Shown in pieces: positions 8,167 through 16,803 of a DNA stretch of 64,000 nt. The position numbers were made by a program, and so were the translations under genes. The notes under the pieces are model-generated. The model had not been told where the DNA came from and did not search any database. It saw nothing but the letters and a program-made list of their open reading frames with translations. The stretch lies in the NCBI GenBank assembly GCA_036563645.1, contig DATCMA010000028.1, positions 1 to 64,000 on the forward strand, given 5' to 3'. The stretch's first letter is position 1. Each line of letters opens with the position of its first letter. The stretch comes from DATCMA01 sp036563645. Its GTDB lineage: Bacteria; Actinomycetota; Actinomycetes; Mycobacteriales; Micromonosporaceae.

Positions 8167-8939
8167 GGGGTGTGCTGCGCCGGGCCGGGCTCGCCTTAGG
8201 GCTACCGATCGCGTTGCTCGCCGTCTGGTGGATATCCACTGAGGACAGCCAGAACTTCTACCTCCCTCCGCTGCGGACCATTCTGCGCGCCTTCGTGGAG
8301 ACCTGGACCCTCGATCGGCTTCGCGCCGACGTCGCGCCCAGTCTCGCGCGGCTCGCCGCGGGCTACGCTCTCGCCGGGATCGTGGGGGTCACGCTGGGGC
8401 TGCTGATCGGATCGTTTCGGTGGATCCGGGCGCTCCTGGAGCCGGTGTTGGAGTTTTTCCGGGCGATCCCGCCGCCGGTGTTGGTCCCGATCATCATGTT
8501 GTTCGCCGGGATCGACCACACCATGAAGATCGTCGTCATCGCGGTGGGGGCGATCTGGCCGATTTTGCTCAATACCGTCGAGGGGGTTCGGTCGGTCGAC
8601 GAGGTGCTCGTCGACACCTCCCGCGCCTTTCGATTGGGGCCCGTCGCGCGGCTGCGGTATCTGATCGTGCCCGCGGCGAGTCCACAGATCGTCACCGGGC
8701 TGCGGCAAGCGCTGTCGATCTCCATTATTTTGATGGTCATCAGTGAGATGTTCGCGTCGAGCAACGGGCTGGGCTTCACGATCATCGAGTTCCAGCGCAG
8801 CTACGCCATCCCGGAGATGTGGAGCGGGATCCTGCTGCTCGGCCTGATCGGCTTCTTGCTCTCGGTGCTCTTCCGGGTCGTGGAGAACCGGGTGCTCGCC
8901 TGGTACCACGGCCTGCGCCGCGCGCAACGCAGCTCGTGA
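8163..8939 (+). CDS. ABC transporter permease (SsuC/TauC family), second copy
   Basis: 258 aa from GTG 8163, overlapping the previous stop by 4 bases, with GGAGG 7 bases upstream. Six predicted membrane helices, and the cytoplasmic coupling loop in DTSRAFRLGPVARLRYL. Clearly related to the preceding permease but diverged, so the two are old paralogues and not a recent duplication. The ATPase gene starts 11 bases downstream. Confidence 0.88.
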   Translation: MRGVLRRAGLALGLPIALLAVWWISTEDSQNFYLPPLRTILRAFVETWTLDRLRADVAPSLARLAAGYALAGIVGVTLGLLIGSFRWIRALLEPVLEFFRAIPPPVLVPIIMLFAGIDHTMKIVVIAVGAIWPILLNTVEGVRSVDEVLVDTSRAFRLGPVARLRYLIVPAASPQIVTGLRQALSISIILMVISEMFASSNGLGFTIIEFQRSYAIPEMWSGILLLGLIGFLLSVLFRVVENRVLAWYHGLRRAQRSS

Positions 8940-8950
8940 GAGGAACGCGC

Positions 8951-9745
8951 ATGCTTGAGGTGCGGGGCCTGAAGAAGGTTTACGAAGGCCGGCAGCGTCG
9001 GGTGGAGGCGATCCGCAACTTGACGTTCACTGTGGACGCCGGCGACCTGGTCTGCCTCGTTGGTCCCTCGGGGTGCGGGAAGACGACGCTGCTGAAGTGC
9101 ATCGCCGGGCTCCTCGCGCCGACCGCGGGCGCGGTGTGGTTCGGCGGCCGACCGGTGACGGGCCCGCCCGAGGGGATGGCCGTCGTCTTCCAGGAGTACG
9201 GGCGCAGCCTCTTCCCCTGGCTGACCGTCCGCGCCAACGTCGAGCTGCCCCTGCGCCGGCGGCGGAAGCTGCGGCGCGCCGAACGCGCCCGGTTGGTGGA
9301 GGAGGCGCTGGCCGCCGTCGGCCTCGCCGACGTCCACCACGCGTACCCCTGGCAGCTATCCGGCGGCATGCAGCAACGGGTGGCGATCGCCCGCGCCATC
9401 GCGTACCAGCCCCAGGTGCTGCTCATGGACGAGCCGTTCGCGGCGGTCGACGCCCAGACCCGGGCGGAGCTCGAGGACTTGATCCGTGACCTGTGGCGCA
9501 GGCTCGGGGTGACCGTCCTGTTCGTGACGCACGACATCGACGAGGCGGTCTACCTCGGCCAGCGGGTGATCATCCTGTCCGCCTCCCCGACGGTGGTCGC
9601 CGAGCAAGTCACCGTCGACCTGCCGGCCCAGCGCGACCAGCTCCACACGCGGGCCCTGCCGCGCTTTGCGGAGCTGCGTGGCCACGTCTACGAGCAGATC
9701 CAGCTGGCCAAGCGAGGGACACGGGTGCCCGCGGTCACCGGCTGA
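8951..9745 (+). CDS. ABC transporter ATP-binding protein (SsuB/TauB family)
   Basis: ATPase that powers the preceding permeases. 264 aa from ATG 8951, with GAGAGGA upstream. Walker A GPSGCGKTT is near residues 39-47, the Q-loop is in VVFQEYGRSLFPW, the signature LSGGMQQR and Walker B VLLMDEPFAAVD are intact, and the switch His is in FVTHD. All catalytic motifs are present. Ends the transporter operon; no clear terminator follows. Confidence 0.92.
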   Translation: MLEVRGLKKVYEGRQRRVEAIRNLTFTVDAGDLVCLVGPSGCGKTTLLKCIAGLLAPTAGAVWFGGRPVTGPPEGMAVVFQEYGRSLFPWLTVRANVELPLRRRRKLRRAERARLVEEALAAVGLADVHHAYPWQLSGGMQQRVAIARAIAYQPQVLLMDEPFAAVDAQTRAELEDLIRDLWRRLGVTVLFVTHDIDEAVYLGQRVIILSASPTVVAEQVTVDLPAQRDQLHTRALPRFAELRGHVYEQIQLAKRGTRVPAVTG

Positions 9746-10054
9746 CGGCCCGGGCCCCAGCAGGATCTCCGTCGTGCCCCGCGCCGCGGCGACTGGGCGC
9801 ATCGGTCGTCGACCGTCGATCGCACGGATTTTTCGTCGTCATGGTGGAACTCTGTGCGCGCGTCAGCTGCGTATCCTCTGACGAAGGGCTGTGGGGCCGG
9901 CGAATGAACTGAGGGCATCGCATGCAACTGCCACGACACCCGGGAGACGACCGGAGCCGATGGGGCACTGGTTGCCAGCACTCGCTGCCCACGTCCACGT
10001 GACCGGCCACTCCGCCGAGCAGTGCCGTCGATCGAGAGCCCTGGGTTGAGCCGA
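9746..10054. other. Intergenic region before the GGDEF-EAL gene
   Basis: About 300 bases with no credible gene and no c-di-GMP riboswitch core. A TATCCT box at 9872-9877 could be a -10 element. GGAAC at 9846-9850 with CGTAT at 9870 loosely resembles an ECF sigma promoter, but the 19-base spacing makes this weak. Confidence 0.5.
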
Positions 10055-12190
10055 ATGGGCGTGGAACGCTTCGCCCGGGACTGGGCAGAGGCGGTCCGGC
10101 GTGCGGGCGTGGTGGTGATGCCCGAGTCCGCCCTGCGCCGCTTCCTCCTCGACCAGACCGTGCGGTTGGCCCGCGCCGCGGTGGGGGAGCCCTTTTCGGT
10201 CGAGCCAGCCCGATCGGTGGGGCGGGCGTTGGCGGAGGCGGGTATCGCCAACGCCGATGTCGCGACGTGGTCGGCCCGCGCCCTCGTGGATCGCTTTCCG
10301 CCGATCGTGCGTGGCCGGCTCGACGCGGCGACGGTGCACGAGCGGCTCGTTCGACTCGGCCAGGCGTTGGTCGCTGGCTATCAGTCGGTCATGCGGCGGG
10401 TGGCCGACGCGAGCGGTGCGGACTCCCCGGACGCGCGGGCGAGCGACGAGAGCGCGGCGTCGACCAGCGGGGCATCGCCCCCGGCCGACGCGGTACGCGC
10501 GCTGCGGGACAGTGAGGCGCGCTTCCGGGCGGTCTTCACCGGGGCGGCCACCGGTATCGGAATCGCCGACTTGACCGGCCAGCTGATCGAGGTCAACCAG
10601 GCGTTCGCCGAAATGCTCGGCTACTCCATCGCCGAGCTGCGGCGGACCAACGTCGCCGCGCTGTTCCACCCCGACGACGCCACGGAGCTAGCCGCGCTCT
10701 ACCGCGATCTGGTGACGGGGCGGCGCGATCGGGTCCGCGTGGAGAAGCGCTACCTGCGGAAAGACGGGTCCGCGCTGTGGACCGACCTGTCCGTGTCGCT
10801 AATCCGGCACGACGATGGGCGGCCGCGGTTCACCGTGGCGATGATCGCCGATATCACCGAGCGGTACGAGCTCCAGGAGCGGCTGCGGTTTCAAGCCCTG
10901 CACGATCCGCTGACCCGGCTCCCCAACCGCGCGATGTTCTTCGATGAGTTGACCGCCGTGCTGCAACGGGCGAAAGCGGGGGACCGGATCGGGCTCTGCT
11001 TCCTCGACCTCGACGGCTTCAAGGCGGTCAATGATCGGCTCGGGCACGCGATGGGCGATCGGCTGCTGGTGGCCGTCGCGGAGCGGCTCGCGGCTCGCGT
11101 GGCGAGCCGCGGGCACCTGGTGGCTCGGATGGGGGGCGACGAGTTCGTGATCCTCGTCCCGCGCTCCACCGGCACGGAGGACGCCGTCGCGGTCGCGCGG
11201 ACGGTGCTCGAGACGCTCGCCACGCCCATCCGCATCGACAACCACGAGCTGGAGGTGTCCGCGAGTATCGGGGTCGTCGAAGGGCCAGCGGACGGCACCA
11301 ATCCCGGCGATCTCATGAAGGCCGCCGACGCCACGCTGTACCTGGCGAAGGCGGAGGGGCGGGGGCGCTACGCGCTGTTCGACCCCGTGCGGAGCGCGGA
11401 GTACTTGTCTCGATCGATGCTCGCCGGTGACCTCGCCGCGGCGGTGGAGCGCGGCGAGTTCCTCCTCGAGTACCAGCCCATCGTGAACCTCGCCGACGGC
11501 ACCCTGCACGCCGTCGAGGCGCTGGTCCGCTGGCGGCACCCCAGCCTCGGCCTCCTCGGTCCGGATCGGTTCATCGGTGTGGCGGAACAAACCGGACAGA
11601 TCAACCGGCTCGGGCGCTGGGTGCTCGAGCACGCGTGTGCCCAGGCCAGCCGCTGGCACCGCGAGTTCCCCGAGGCGCGGCTGCTCCTCAGCGTCAACCT
11701 CGCCGCCCAGCAAGTCAGCGATCCGCGGATCGTCGCGGAGGTCTCCGAGGTGCTCGACCGCACCGGTCTGCCGCCGGAGCTCCTCCAGTTGGAGCTCACC
11801 GAGAGCGCGGTGATGGTCACCACCGGGGAGCCGCTGCGCTCGCTGCGTCGGCTGGCGGAGCTGGGCGTCCGGCTGGCCATCGACGACTTCGGCACCGGCT
11901 ACTCCAACTTGGCGTACCTGCGGCGGATGCCGATCCAGACGCTCAAGCTGGCCGCGCCGTTCGTCGAGGGGATCGGCGCGGCGGGCCAGCTGGATTCCGT
12001 CGACGAACGCATCGTGGACGCGCTGGTGCGCCTAGCCCACGCGCTCGGGCTCTCGGTCACCGCCGAGGCGGTGGAGACCCTCGAGCAGGTCGAGCGTCTG
12101 CGGATGCTGGGGTGCGACACCGGGCAAGGGCGCTTCTACGGGGATCCCGCCAGCGCGGACGACATCAGCGCCCGGCTGTCGTTCGCCTGA
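10055..12190 (+). CDS. PAS-GGDEF-EAL cyclic di-GMP signalling protein
   Basis: 711 aa from ATG 10055 (GTG 10022 also in frame). An N-terminal helical region opening with VERFARDWA is seen in many actinobacterial members. Next come a PAS domain (about 150-275), a GGDEF domain with an intact GGDEF at residues 360-364, and an EAL domain with intact EALVRW and DDFGTGY. The diguanylate cyclase half looks active, with no RxxD inhibitory site before GGDEF. In the EAL half the usual K-I-D-R reads K-L-A-A: Ala633 replaces the conserved Asp after the catalytic Lys. Its phosphodiesterase activity is therefore doubtful. No membrane segment is evident. Confidence 0.93.
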   Translation: MGVERFARDWAEAVRRAGVVVMPESALRRFLLDQTVRLARAAVGEPFSVEPARSVGRALAEAGIANADVATWSARALVDRFPPIVRGRLDAATVHERLVRLGQALVAGYQSVMRRVADASGADSPDARASDESAASTSGASPPADAVRALRDSEARFRAVFTGAATGIGIADLTGQLIEVNQAFAEMLGYSIAELRRTNVAALFHPDDATELAALYRDLVTGRRDRVRVEKRYLRKDGSALWTDLSVSLIRHDDGRPRFTVAMIADITERYELQERLRFQALHDPLTRLPNRAMFFDELTAVLQRAKAGDRIGLCFLDLDGFKAVNDRLGHAMGDRLLVAVAERLAARVASRGHLVARMGGDEFVILVPRSTGTEDAVAVARTVLETLATPIRIDNHELEVSASIGVVEGPADGTNPGDLMKAADATLYLAKAEGRGRYALFDPVRSAEYLSRSMLAGDLAAAVERGEFLLEYQPIVNLADGTLHAVEALVRWRHPSLGLLGPDRFIGVAEQTGQINRLGRWVLEHACAQASRWHREFPEARLLLSVNLAAQQVSDPRIVAEVSEVLDRTGLPPELLQLELTESAVMVTTGEPLRSLRRLAELGVRLAIDDFGTGYSNLAYLRRMPIQTLKLAAPFVEGIGAAGQLDSVDERIVDALVRLAHALGLSVTAEAVETLEQVERLRMLGCDTGQGRFYGDPASADDISARLSFA

Positions 12191-12338
12191 CCTGGCTCGG
12201 GTGATGTCCGGCCGCCCCGCCGGGACCGCGCACCCCGCGGAGGCGGCGGCGAGGCGGCCGCCCGAGGTGTGACGAAGTCGTGATTGAAATGGGTGAGTTT
12301 GGGGGGTATGGCGCGCGTGAGCGTGGCCGAACCGGGGA

Positions 12339-12344
12339 TAGGCT
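12339..12344 (+). promoter_or_regulatory. -10 box TAGGCT for leaderless map
   Basis: TAGGCT ends 6 bases before ATG 12351, the spacing of a leaderless actinobacterial promoter. No ribosome binding site precedes the ATG. Confidence 0.5.
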
Positions 12345-12350
12345 GGCCGC

Positions 12351-13208
12351 ATGACCGTCCGTGGCCCGCTGACCCCCGGCACGATCTCTCCGCCGCGCAC
12401 CGTGCCTCCGCACATCGCGCGTCCCGAGTACGTCGGGCGGAAGCGTCCTAAGGAGTACCGCGGTCCGCACGTCCAAACCCCGGAGACGATCGAGAAGATG
12501 AGGATCGCTGGCCGGATCGCCGCCCAGGCGCTCCAGGTCGCGAGCGAGTACTGCAAACCGGGGGTCACCACCGACGAAATCGACCGCGTGGTCCACACGT
12601 TCCTCTGCGACCACGGCGCCTACCCCTCGACCCTCGGCTACAAGGGATTCCCCAAGTCCTGCTGCACCAGCCTCAACGAGGTCATCTGCCACGGCATCCC
12701 GGATTCGACCGTGCTCCAGGAGGGCGACATCATCAACATCGATGTGACCGCCTTCATTCACGGGGTGCATGGCGACACCAACGCCACCTTCTGCGTCGGC
12801 GAGGTCTCCGAGGAGGTGCGGCTCCTCGTGGAGCGAACCCACGAGGCGATGATGCGGGGAATCCGCGCGGTCGCCCCCGGACGCCAAATCAACGTGATCG
12901 GCCGGGTGATCGAGTCGTACGCCAAGCGGTTCGGCTACGGGGTGGTGCGGGACTTCACCGGGCACGGAATCGGTGAGGCGTTCCACAGCGGACTGTACAT
13001 CCCGCACTACGACAATCCGCACGCGACGGACGTCATGGAGCCGGGCATGACCTTCACCATCGAGCCGATGATCACCCTGGGTACGCACGAGTACGAGATC
13101 TGGCCGGACGGGTGGACGGTGGTGACCAAGGACCGGCGCTGGACCGCCCAGTTCGAGCACACCGTCGTCGTGACCGAGGACGGCTACGAGATCCTGACGC
13201 TGCCGTGA
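12351..13208 (+). CDS. map: Type I methionine aminopeptidase
   Basis: Removes the initiator methionine from nascent proteins with two metal ions. 285 aa. The N-terminal extension of about 40 residues contains PPRTVPPHIARPEYVG, typical of the actinobacterial MetAP-Ic form. The catalytic core shows metal ligands in NIDVTA, HGDTN, TGHGIG and TIEP, and the final E of AQFEHTV. A TAGGCT -10 box lies 6 bases before the ATG. The stop overlaps the next gene by 4 bases. Confidence 0.95.
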   Translation: MTVRGPLTPGTISPPRTVPPHIARPEYVGRKRPKEYRGPHVQTPETIEKMRIAGRIAAQALQVASEYCKPGVTTDEIDRVVHTFLCDHGAYPSTLGYKGFPKSCCTSLNEVICHGIPDSTVLQEGDIINIDVTAFIHGVHGDTNATFCVGEVSEEVRLLVERTHEAMMRGIRAVAPGRQINVIGRVIESYAKRFGYGVVRDFTGHGIGEAFHSGLYIPHYDNPHATDVMEPGMTFTIEPMITLGTHEYEIWPDGWTVVTKDRRWTAQFEHTVVVTEDGYEILTLP

Positions 13209-13918
13209 CCGAGACCGGGCGCCTCTATGTCGAGGACCACCACGCCGATGTGTCCGGCGGATGGCTGCGGCCGGCGGTCTTCGGGGCGATGGATGGGTTG
13301 GTCACCAACATCGCGCTGATCGCGGGTGTCGGCGGCGGAGGCGTGCAACCCCGCGAGATCGCCCTGACGGGGATCGCCGGTCTCGTCGCGGGGGCGATAT
13401 CGATGGGGATCGGCGAGTACACGAGTGTCCGGACCCAGAACGAGCAGATCGCCGCCGAACTCGCCAAGGAGCGGTACGAGCTCGAGCACAACCCGGAGGG
13501 CGAGGCCCAAGAGCTGGCCGACATGTGGATTCGGCGCGGGCTGCCGCCCAACCTCGCCCGGCGCGTGGCCGAGGTCGTTCACCGCAATCCCGAAGAGGCG
13601 CTGCGTCTGCACGCCCGGGAGGAGCTGGGCGTCGAGCCGGGCGAGGAGCCCAGCCCGTGGGTTGCCGCGATGTCGTCGTTCCTCTGTTTCGCCGTCGGGG
13701 CGTTGATTCCGATTCTTCCCTATCTGCTGGGCTTCAGCCAGTTGTGGCTGGCGCTCGCCGTCGGCGGGATCGGGCTCTTCGCGGCGGGGGCGATCGTGGC
13801 GCGGTTCACCCGGCGGCGCTGGTGGGCCAATGGGCTGCGGCAGCTCCTCCTCGGCGCTCTCGCCGCCGGGGCGACGTACCTGGTCGGGAAGACGATTGGC
13901 GTCGATGTCATCGGCTGA
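13205..13918 (+). CDS. VIT1/CCC1 family iron/manganese transporter
   Basis: 237-aa membrane protein. The opening helices carry AVFGAMDGLVTNIALIAG, a hydrophilic charged segment sits in the middle (about 75-140), and three C-terminal helices follow, matching the VIT1/CCC1 family that moves Fe2+ or Mn2+ out of the cytosol. GTG 13205 overlaps the map stop, so translation is probably coupled to map, an unusual partner. Two ferritin-like/lipoprotein genes converge on it from the right, which hints at metal handling but proves nothing. Confidence 0.88.
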   Translation: MTETGRLYVEDHHADVSGGWLRPAVFGAMDGLVTNIALIAGVGGGGVQPREIALTGIAGLVAGAISMGIGEYTSVRTQNEQIAAELAKERYELEHNPEGEAQELADMWIRRGLPPNLARRVAEVVHRNPEEALRLHAREELGVEPGEEPSPWVAAMSSFLCFAVGALIPILPYLLGFSQLWLALAVGGIGLFAAGAIVARFTRRRWWANGLRQLLLGALAAGATYLVGKTIGVDVIG

Positions 13919-13963
13919 CGGGGGACCCGCGGGGCGAGCGTCCTCGCCGCTTGGCCGGAGGGG

Positions 13964-14383
13964 TTAGTCGGGGCGACCCGGGAACGGGACGGTGACCGGC
14001 GTGAGCCCGGCGAATCGCCGCCAGCGGGTGGCGCGGACCGCGCAGTCGATGAGCCCATCGAGGGCCTGGGCGCGCTGGTCGCCGGTCGTCTCCCGTAACG
14101 CCGCCCGCCACGCGGCCGCCGTGCGTTCCTCGATGTGGACGGCGAGGCGGAGCGCGCTGGCCCGATCGGTGACGGGGAAAGGCAAGGCGTAGCCGGGTTC
14201 GGTCGGCGGGGGCGAGTCCCCGTCGGTGGCCAGCGCCACGACCAGCGCGTCGCGGCGAGCGCGGTGCGCCTCCTCGGCGGCCCGAGCCTCCTGCTGCTCG
14301 GCGCCGGTGAGTCGGACGCCGATCGCGCCGTACGCGAAGATCGCGGCGTGCTCGGCGGCGAGCGCGGTCGCCAGCCCGGTCAT
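13964..14383 (-). CDS. DUF4439 ferritin-like domain protein
   Basis: 139 aa. A helical ferritin-like bundle beginning ATALAAEHAAIFAYG and carrying a second helix with EEAHRARRD; these E/H positions match the DUF4439 family. No signal peptide. The ATG at 14383 overlaps the stop of the upstream lipoprotein gene (ATGA), so the two are translated together. The pair usually stands just before rimP in actinobacteria. Function unknown; iron binding is only suggested by the fold. Confidence 0.78.
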   Translation of the reverse strand: MTGLATALAAEHAAIFAYGAIGVRLTGAEQQEARAAEEAHRARRDALVVALATDGDSPPPTEPGYALPFPVTDRASALRLAVHIEERTAAAWRAALRETTGDQRAQALDGLIDCAVRATRWRRFAGLTPVTVPFPGRPD

Positions 14384-14952
14384 GCCAGTACCTCCACGTG
14401 GGTCGCGCGGGCCGCGGCGATCGAGCCGAGCAGCGCGGCCTGGTGCGCGGGGGCGGCGCGACACGCCTCCACGGCCGCCTGCTGGCCGGCCCGTTCCGCT
14501 TCCCGAAGCTCGGCCAGGAGGGTACGGACGTCCCCCGGGGTGGACGCCGCGGGGCTGGGGGTCACCGGCGACGCCGTTGGCGTGGCGGTGCCGCTCCAGC
14601 GGGCCAGCTCGGCGGCGTGCTCTCGGTGAGCGCGCAGGAGTGGTTCGAGCCGCGAGGTGAGCTCAGGGTGCGCGGCGATGACCGCCTCGTACCGGGCAGC
14701 GAGATCCAGCGCGCCGGCGATGAGCGGCGCGAGGGGATCCGGCGACGGCGGCGTATCGGGCTCGCGTGTGAGGAGACCGCAACCCGTGAGCGCTGCGGCC
14801 GGGACGGCCATCGCGGTGACCACGGCGCCGCGCAGGAGGTGACGGCGATCGATCTTTCGCCGCGACCAGGTCGACGTCAGCTTCCTGCTCCGCACCGGGC
14901 TAGTGAACACTATTCGCCGGCCGCGCGGGGGCAGTGGGGGGTGATCTGACAC
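14380..14952 (-). CDS. Putative Tat-type lipoprotein with ferritin-like C-terminal half
   Basis: 190 aa from GTG 14952. The twin-arginine sequence DRRHLLRG (Arg36-37) precedes a hydrophobic stretch and the lipobox ALTGC with the lipid Cys at 58. A proline/threonine-rich linker lies near residues 120-140. The last part (AELREAERAGQQAAVEACR) is helical and resembles its DUF4439 partner. Likely membrane-anchored outside the cell and exported folded. The start is uncertain; a GTG at 14910 would also keep the signal. Confidence 0.65.
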   Translation of the reverse strand: MSDHPPLPPRGRRIVFTSPVRSRKLTSTWSRRKIDRRHLLRGAVVTAMAVPAAALTGCGLLTREPDTPPSPDPLAPLIAGALDLAARYEAVIAAHPELTSRLEPLLRAHREHAAELARWSGTATPTASPVTPSPAASTPGDVRTLLAELREAERAGQQAAVEACRAAPAHQAALLGSIAAARATHVEVLA

Positions 14953-15106
14953 GCTCTCTTCTCCCCTCGGCCTATCCCTCTATCGGTGCGCCGGGCGGCT
15001 GCCGGGGGAGCGTGCGGGTTAGGCTCTGCCCAGCCGCTGGGCAGCGTGCCCGGCGGGGCACCGGCATGCCTCGACGGCCTGTCGATGATCGTGAAGGGGT
15101 ATGGAG

Positions 15107-15751
15107 ATGACGCAGCGTGGCCGCGCGGGTGCCAGGCCGGCGGTCGGCTCCCGTCCGGTGACTCGTTCGGGGGGTCAGTCCTCCCGCCGTGACCTCGCCG
15201 CCCGACGGGAGCGGTTGCGTGCCGTCATCGAGCCTGTGGTCGTCGGCGCCGGCTACGACGTAGAGAACGTCTCGGTGTCGCGTGTCGGTCGTCGACACAT
15301 CGTGCGGGTGATTGTCGACGCGGACGGTGGGGTCACCCTCGACAACGTGGCCGAGCTCTCCCAGACTATTTCGAAAGCCCTCGATGCAGCTGAGGAGCGG
15401 GAGGGCGAGATCATCCCGGGCGAGTACCAGCTCGAGGTCAGCTCTCCGGGCGTCGATCGACCTTTGACCTTGCCGCGGCACTGGCGGCGGAACATCGGTC
15501 GCCTGGTCCGGGTCACCGTCGGCGAGCGCCAGGTCGTCGGCCGCATCACCGCGGCGGACGACGAACGGGTCACTCTCGACGTGGATGGCGCGGTGCAACA
15601 GTGGAGCTACGGGGAGCTTGGGCCAGGGCGGGTGCAGGTGGAGTTCGACCGTGCCGGCGAGTTCCCCGATGAGGACGAGTCGGACCTCGAGGGGACCGGA
15701 AGCGGCGACGATGAGTTCGTCGACGAGGAAGTGGAGGACGAGGAGAGGTGA
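15107..15751 (+). CDS. rimP: Ribosome maturation factor RimP
   Basis: Assists 30S subunit assembly. 214 aa from ATG 15107, chosen because AAGGGG lies 7 bases upstream; ATG 15101 is too close to that site. The DUF150 core spans about residues 30-175 with VENVSVSRVGRRHIVRVIVD and the conserved EVSSPGVDRPLT. The N-terminus is basic and the C-terminal 30 residues are strongly acidic, as in other actinobacterial RimP. The stop overlaps the nusA start by 4 bases. Confidence 0.94.
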   Translation: MTQRGRAGARPAVGSRPVTRSGGQSSRRDLAARRERLRAVIEPVVVGAGYDVENVSVSRVGRRHIVRVIVDADGGVTLDNVAELSQTISKALDAAEEREGEIIPGEYQLEVSSPGVDRPLTLPRHWRRNIGRLVRVTVGERQVVGRITAADDERVTLDVDGAVQQWSYGELGPGRVQVEFDRAGEFPDEDESDLEGTGSGDDEFVDEEVEDEER

Positions 15752-16794
15752 ACATCGACCTCGCGGCGCTGCGCGCCCTGGAGCGCGAGCGGGAGATCCC
15801 GTTCGACACGATCCTCGCGGCGATTGAGACCGCGCTGCTCACGGCGTACCGGCACACGGAAGGCGCCCAACCGCACGCGCGGGTCGAGATCGACCGTCGA
15901 ACCGGGGCGGCCACCGTCTACGCGCAGGAGCTCGACGCGGACGGAACGGTCATCCGCGAATGGGAGGACACGCCGCACGATTTCGGCCGCATCGCCGCGA
16001 TGACCGCCAAGCAGGTCATTCTCCAGCGGCTGCGGGAAGCCACGGACGAGGTGCACTTCGGGGAGTACCTCGGCCGTGAGGGAGATTTGGTGACCGGGGT
16101 GGTCCAAGCGCACGGTCCGCGCTCCGAGAAGGGCATCGTCATGGTCGACCTGGGCAAGGTCGAGGCGGTATTGCCCCAGGCGGAGCAGGTCCCCGGCGAG
16201 ATCTACCAGCACGGCCAGCGCATCCGCTGCGTGGTCGTGCACGTGGCGCGCGGGTTCCGAGGGCCACAGATCACGGTGTCGCGGTCCCACCCGAATCTCG
16301 TCAAGAAGCTGTTCGCTCTCGAGGTGCCGGAGATCGCGGACGGAACGGTCGAAATCGCCGCGATCGCGCGCGAGGCCGGGCACCGCACCAAGATCGCGGT
16401 GCGGTCGATGACGCCGGGCGTCAACGCCAAAGGCGCGTGCATCGGGCCGATGGGTCAGCGGGTCCGCGCGGTGATGAACGAGCTGAACGGCGAGAAGATC
16501 GATATCATCGACTGGTCCGAGGATCCCGCGACGTTCGTCGGTAACGCGTTGTCACCCGCGAAGGCGTTGCGCGTCGACGTGGTCGACGCGGCGAGCCGGA
16601 CGGCTCGAGTGATCGTCCCGGATTTCCAGCTGTCGCTGGCGATCGGTCGGGAAGGTCAGAACGCGCGGCTGGCGGCGCGGCTGACGGGGTGGCGGATCGA
16701 TATTCGACCGGATACGGACCCGTCGCTGGTGTCGCCGGGCGGCGCTGATCACCCGAGAGAGGCGGGCGACGCGGTCTCAGGCACGGCGGGGTAG
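15748..16794 (+). CDS. nusA: Transcription termination/antitermination factor NusA
   Basis: RNA polymerase-associated factor controlling pausing, termination and antitermination. 348 aa, the short actinobacterial form without C-terminal acidic repeats. The order is an N-terminal RNAP-binding domain (1-105), an S1 domain (about 108-180, GVVQAHGPRSEKGIVMVDLG) and two KH domains, with GREGQNARLAARLTGW in the second. GTG 15748 overlaps the rimP stop. Its TAG stop forms the first half of the -10 box for ylxR. Confidence 0.96.
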   Translation: MNIDLAALRALEREREIPFDTILAAIETALLTAYRHTEGAQPHARVEIDRRTGAATVYAQELDADGTVIREWEDTPHDFGRIAAMTAKQVILQRLREATDEVHFGEYLGREGDLVTGVVQAHGPRSEKGIVMVDLGKVEAVLPQAEQVPGEIYQHGQRIRCVVVHVARGFRGPQITVSRSHPNLVKKLFALEVPEIADGTVEIAAIAREAGHRTKIAVRSMTPGVNAKGACIGPMGQRVRAVMNELNGEKIDIIDWSEDPATFVGNALSPAKALRVDVVDAASRTARVIVPDFQLSLAIGREGQNARLAARLTGWRIDIRPDTDPSLVSPGGADHPREAGDAVSGTAG

Positions 16795-16797
16795 ACT
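16792..16797 (+). promoter_or_regulatory. -10 box TAGACT for leaderless ylxR, overlapping the nusA stop
   Basis: TAGACT lies 6 bases before GTG 16804, and its first three bases are the nusA stop codon. An internal promoter would uncouple ylxR-infB from rimP-nusA. Confidence 0.45.
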
Positions 16798-16803
16798 TTC
16801 CAA

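Noticed and set aside
9746..10054. c-di-GMP riboswitch ahead of the GGDEF-EAL gene
   Set aside because: No GEMM-type conserved core or tetraloop receptor sequence seen.
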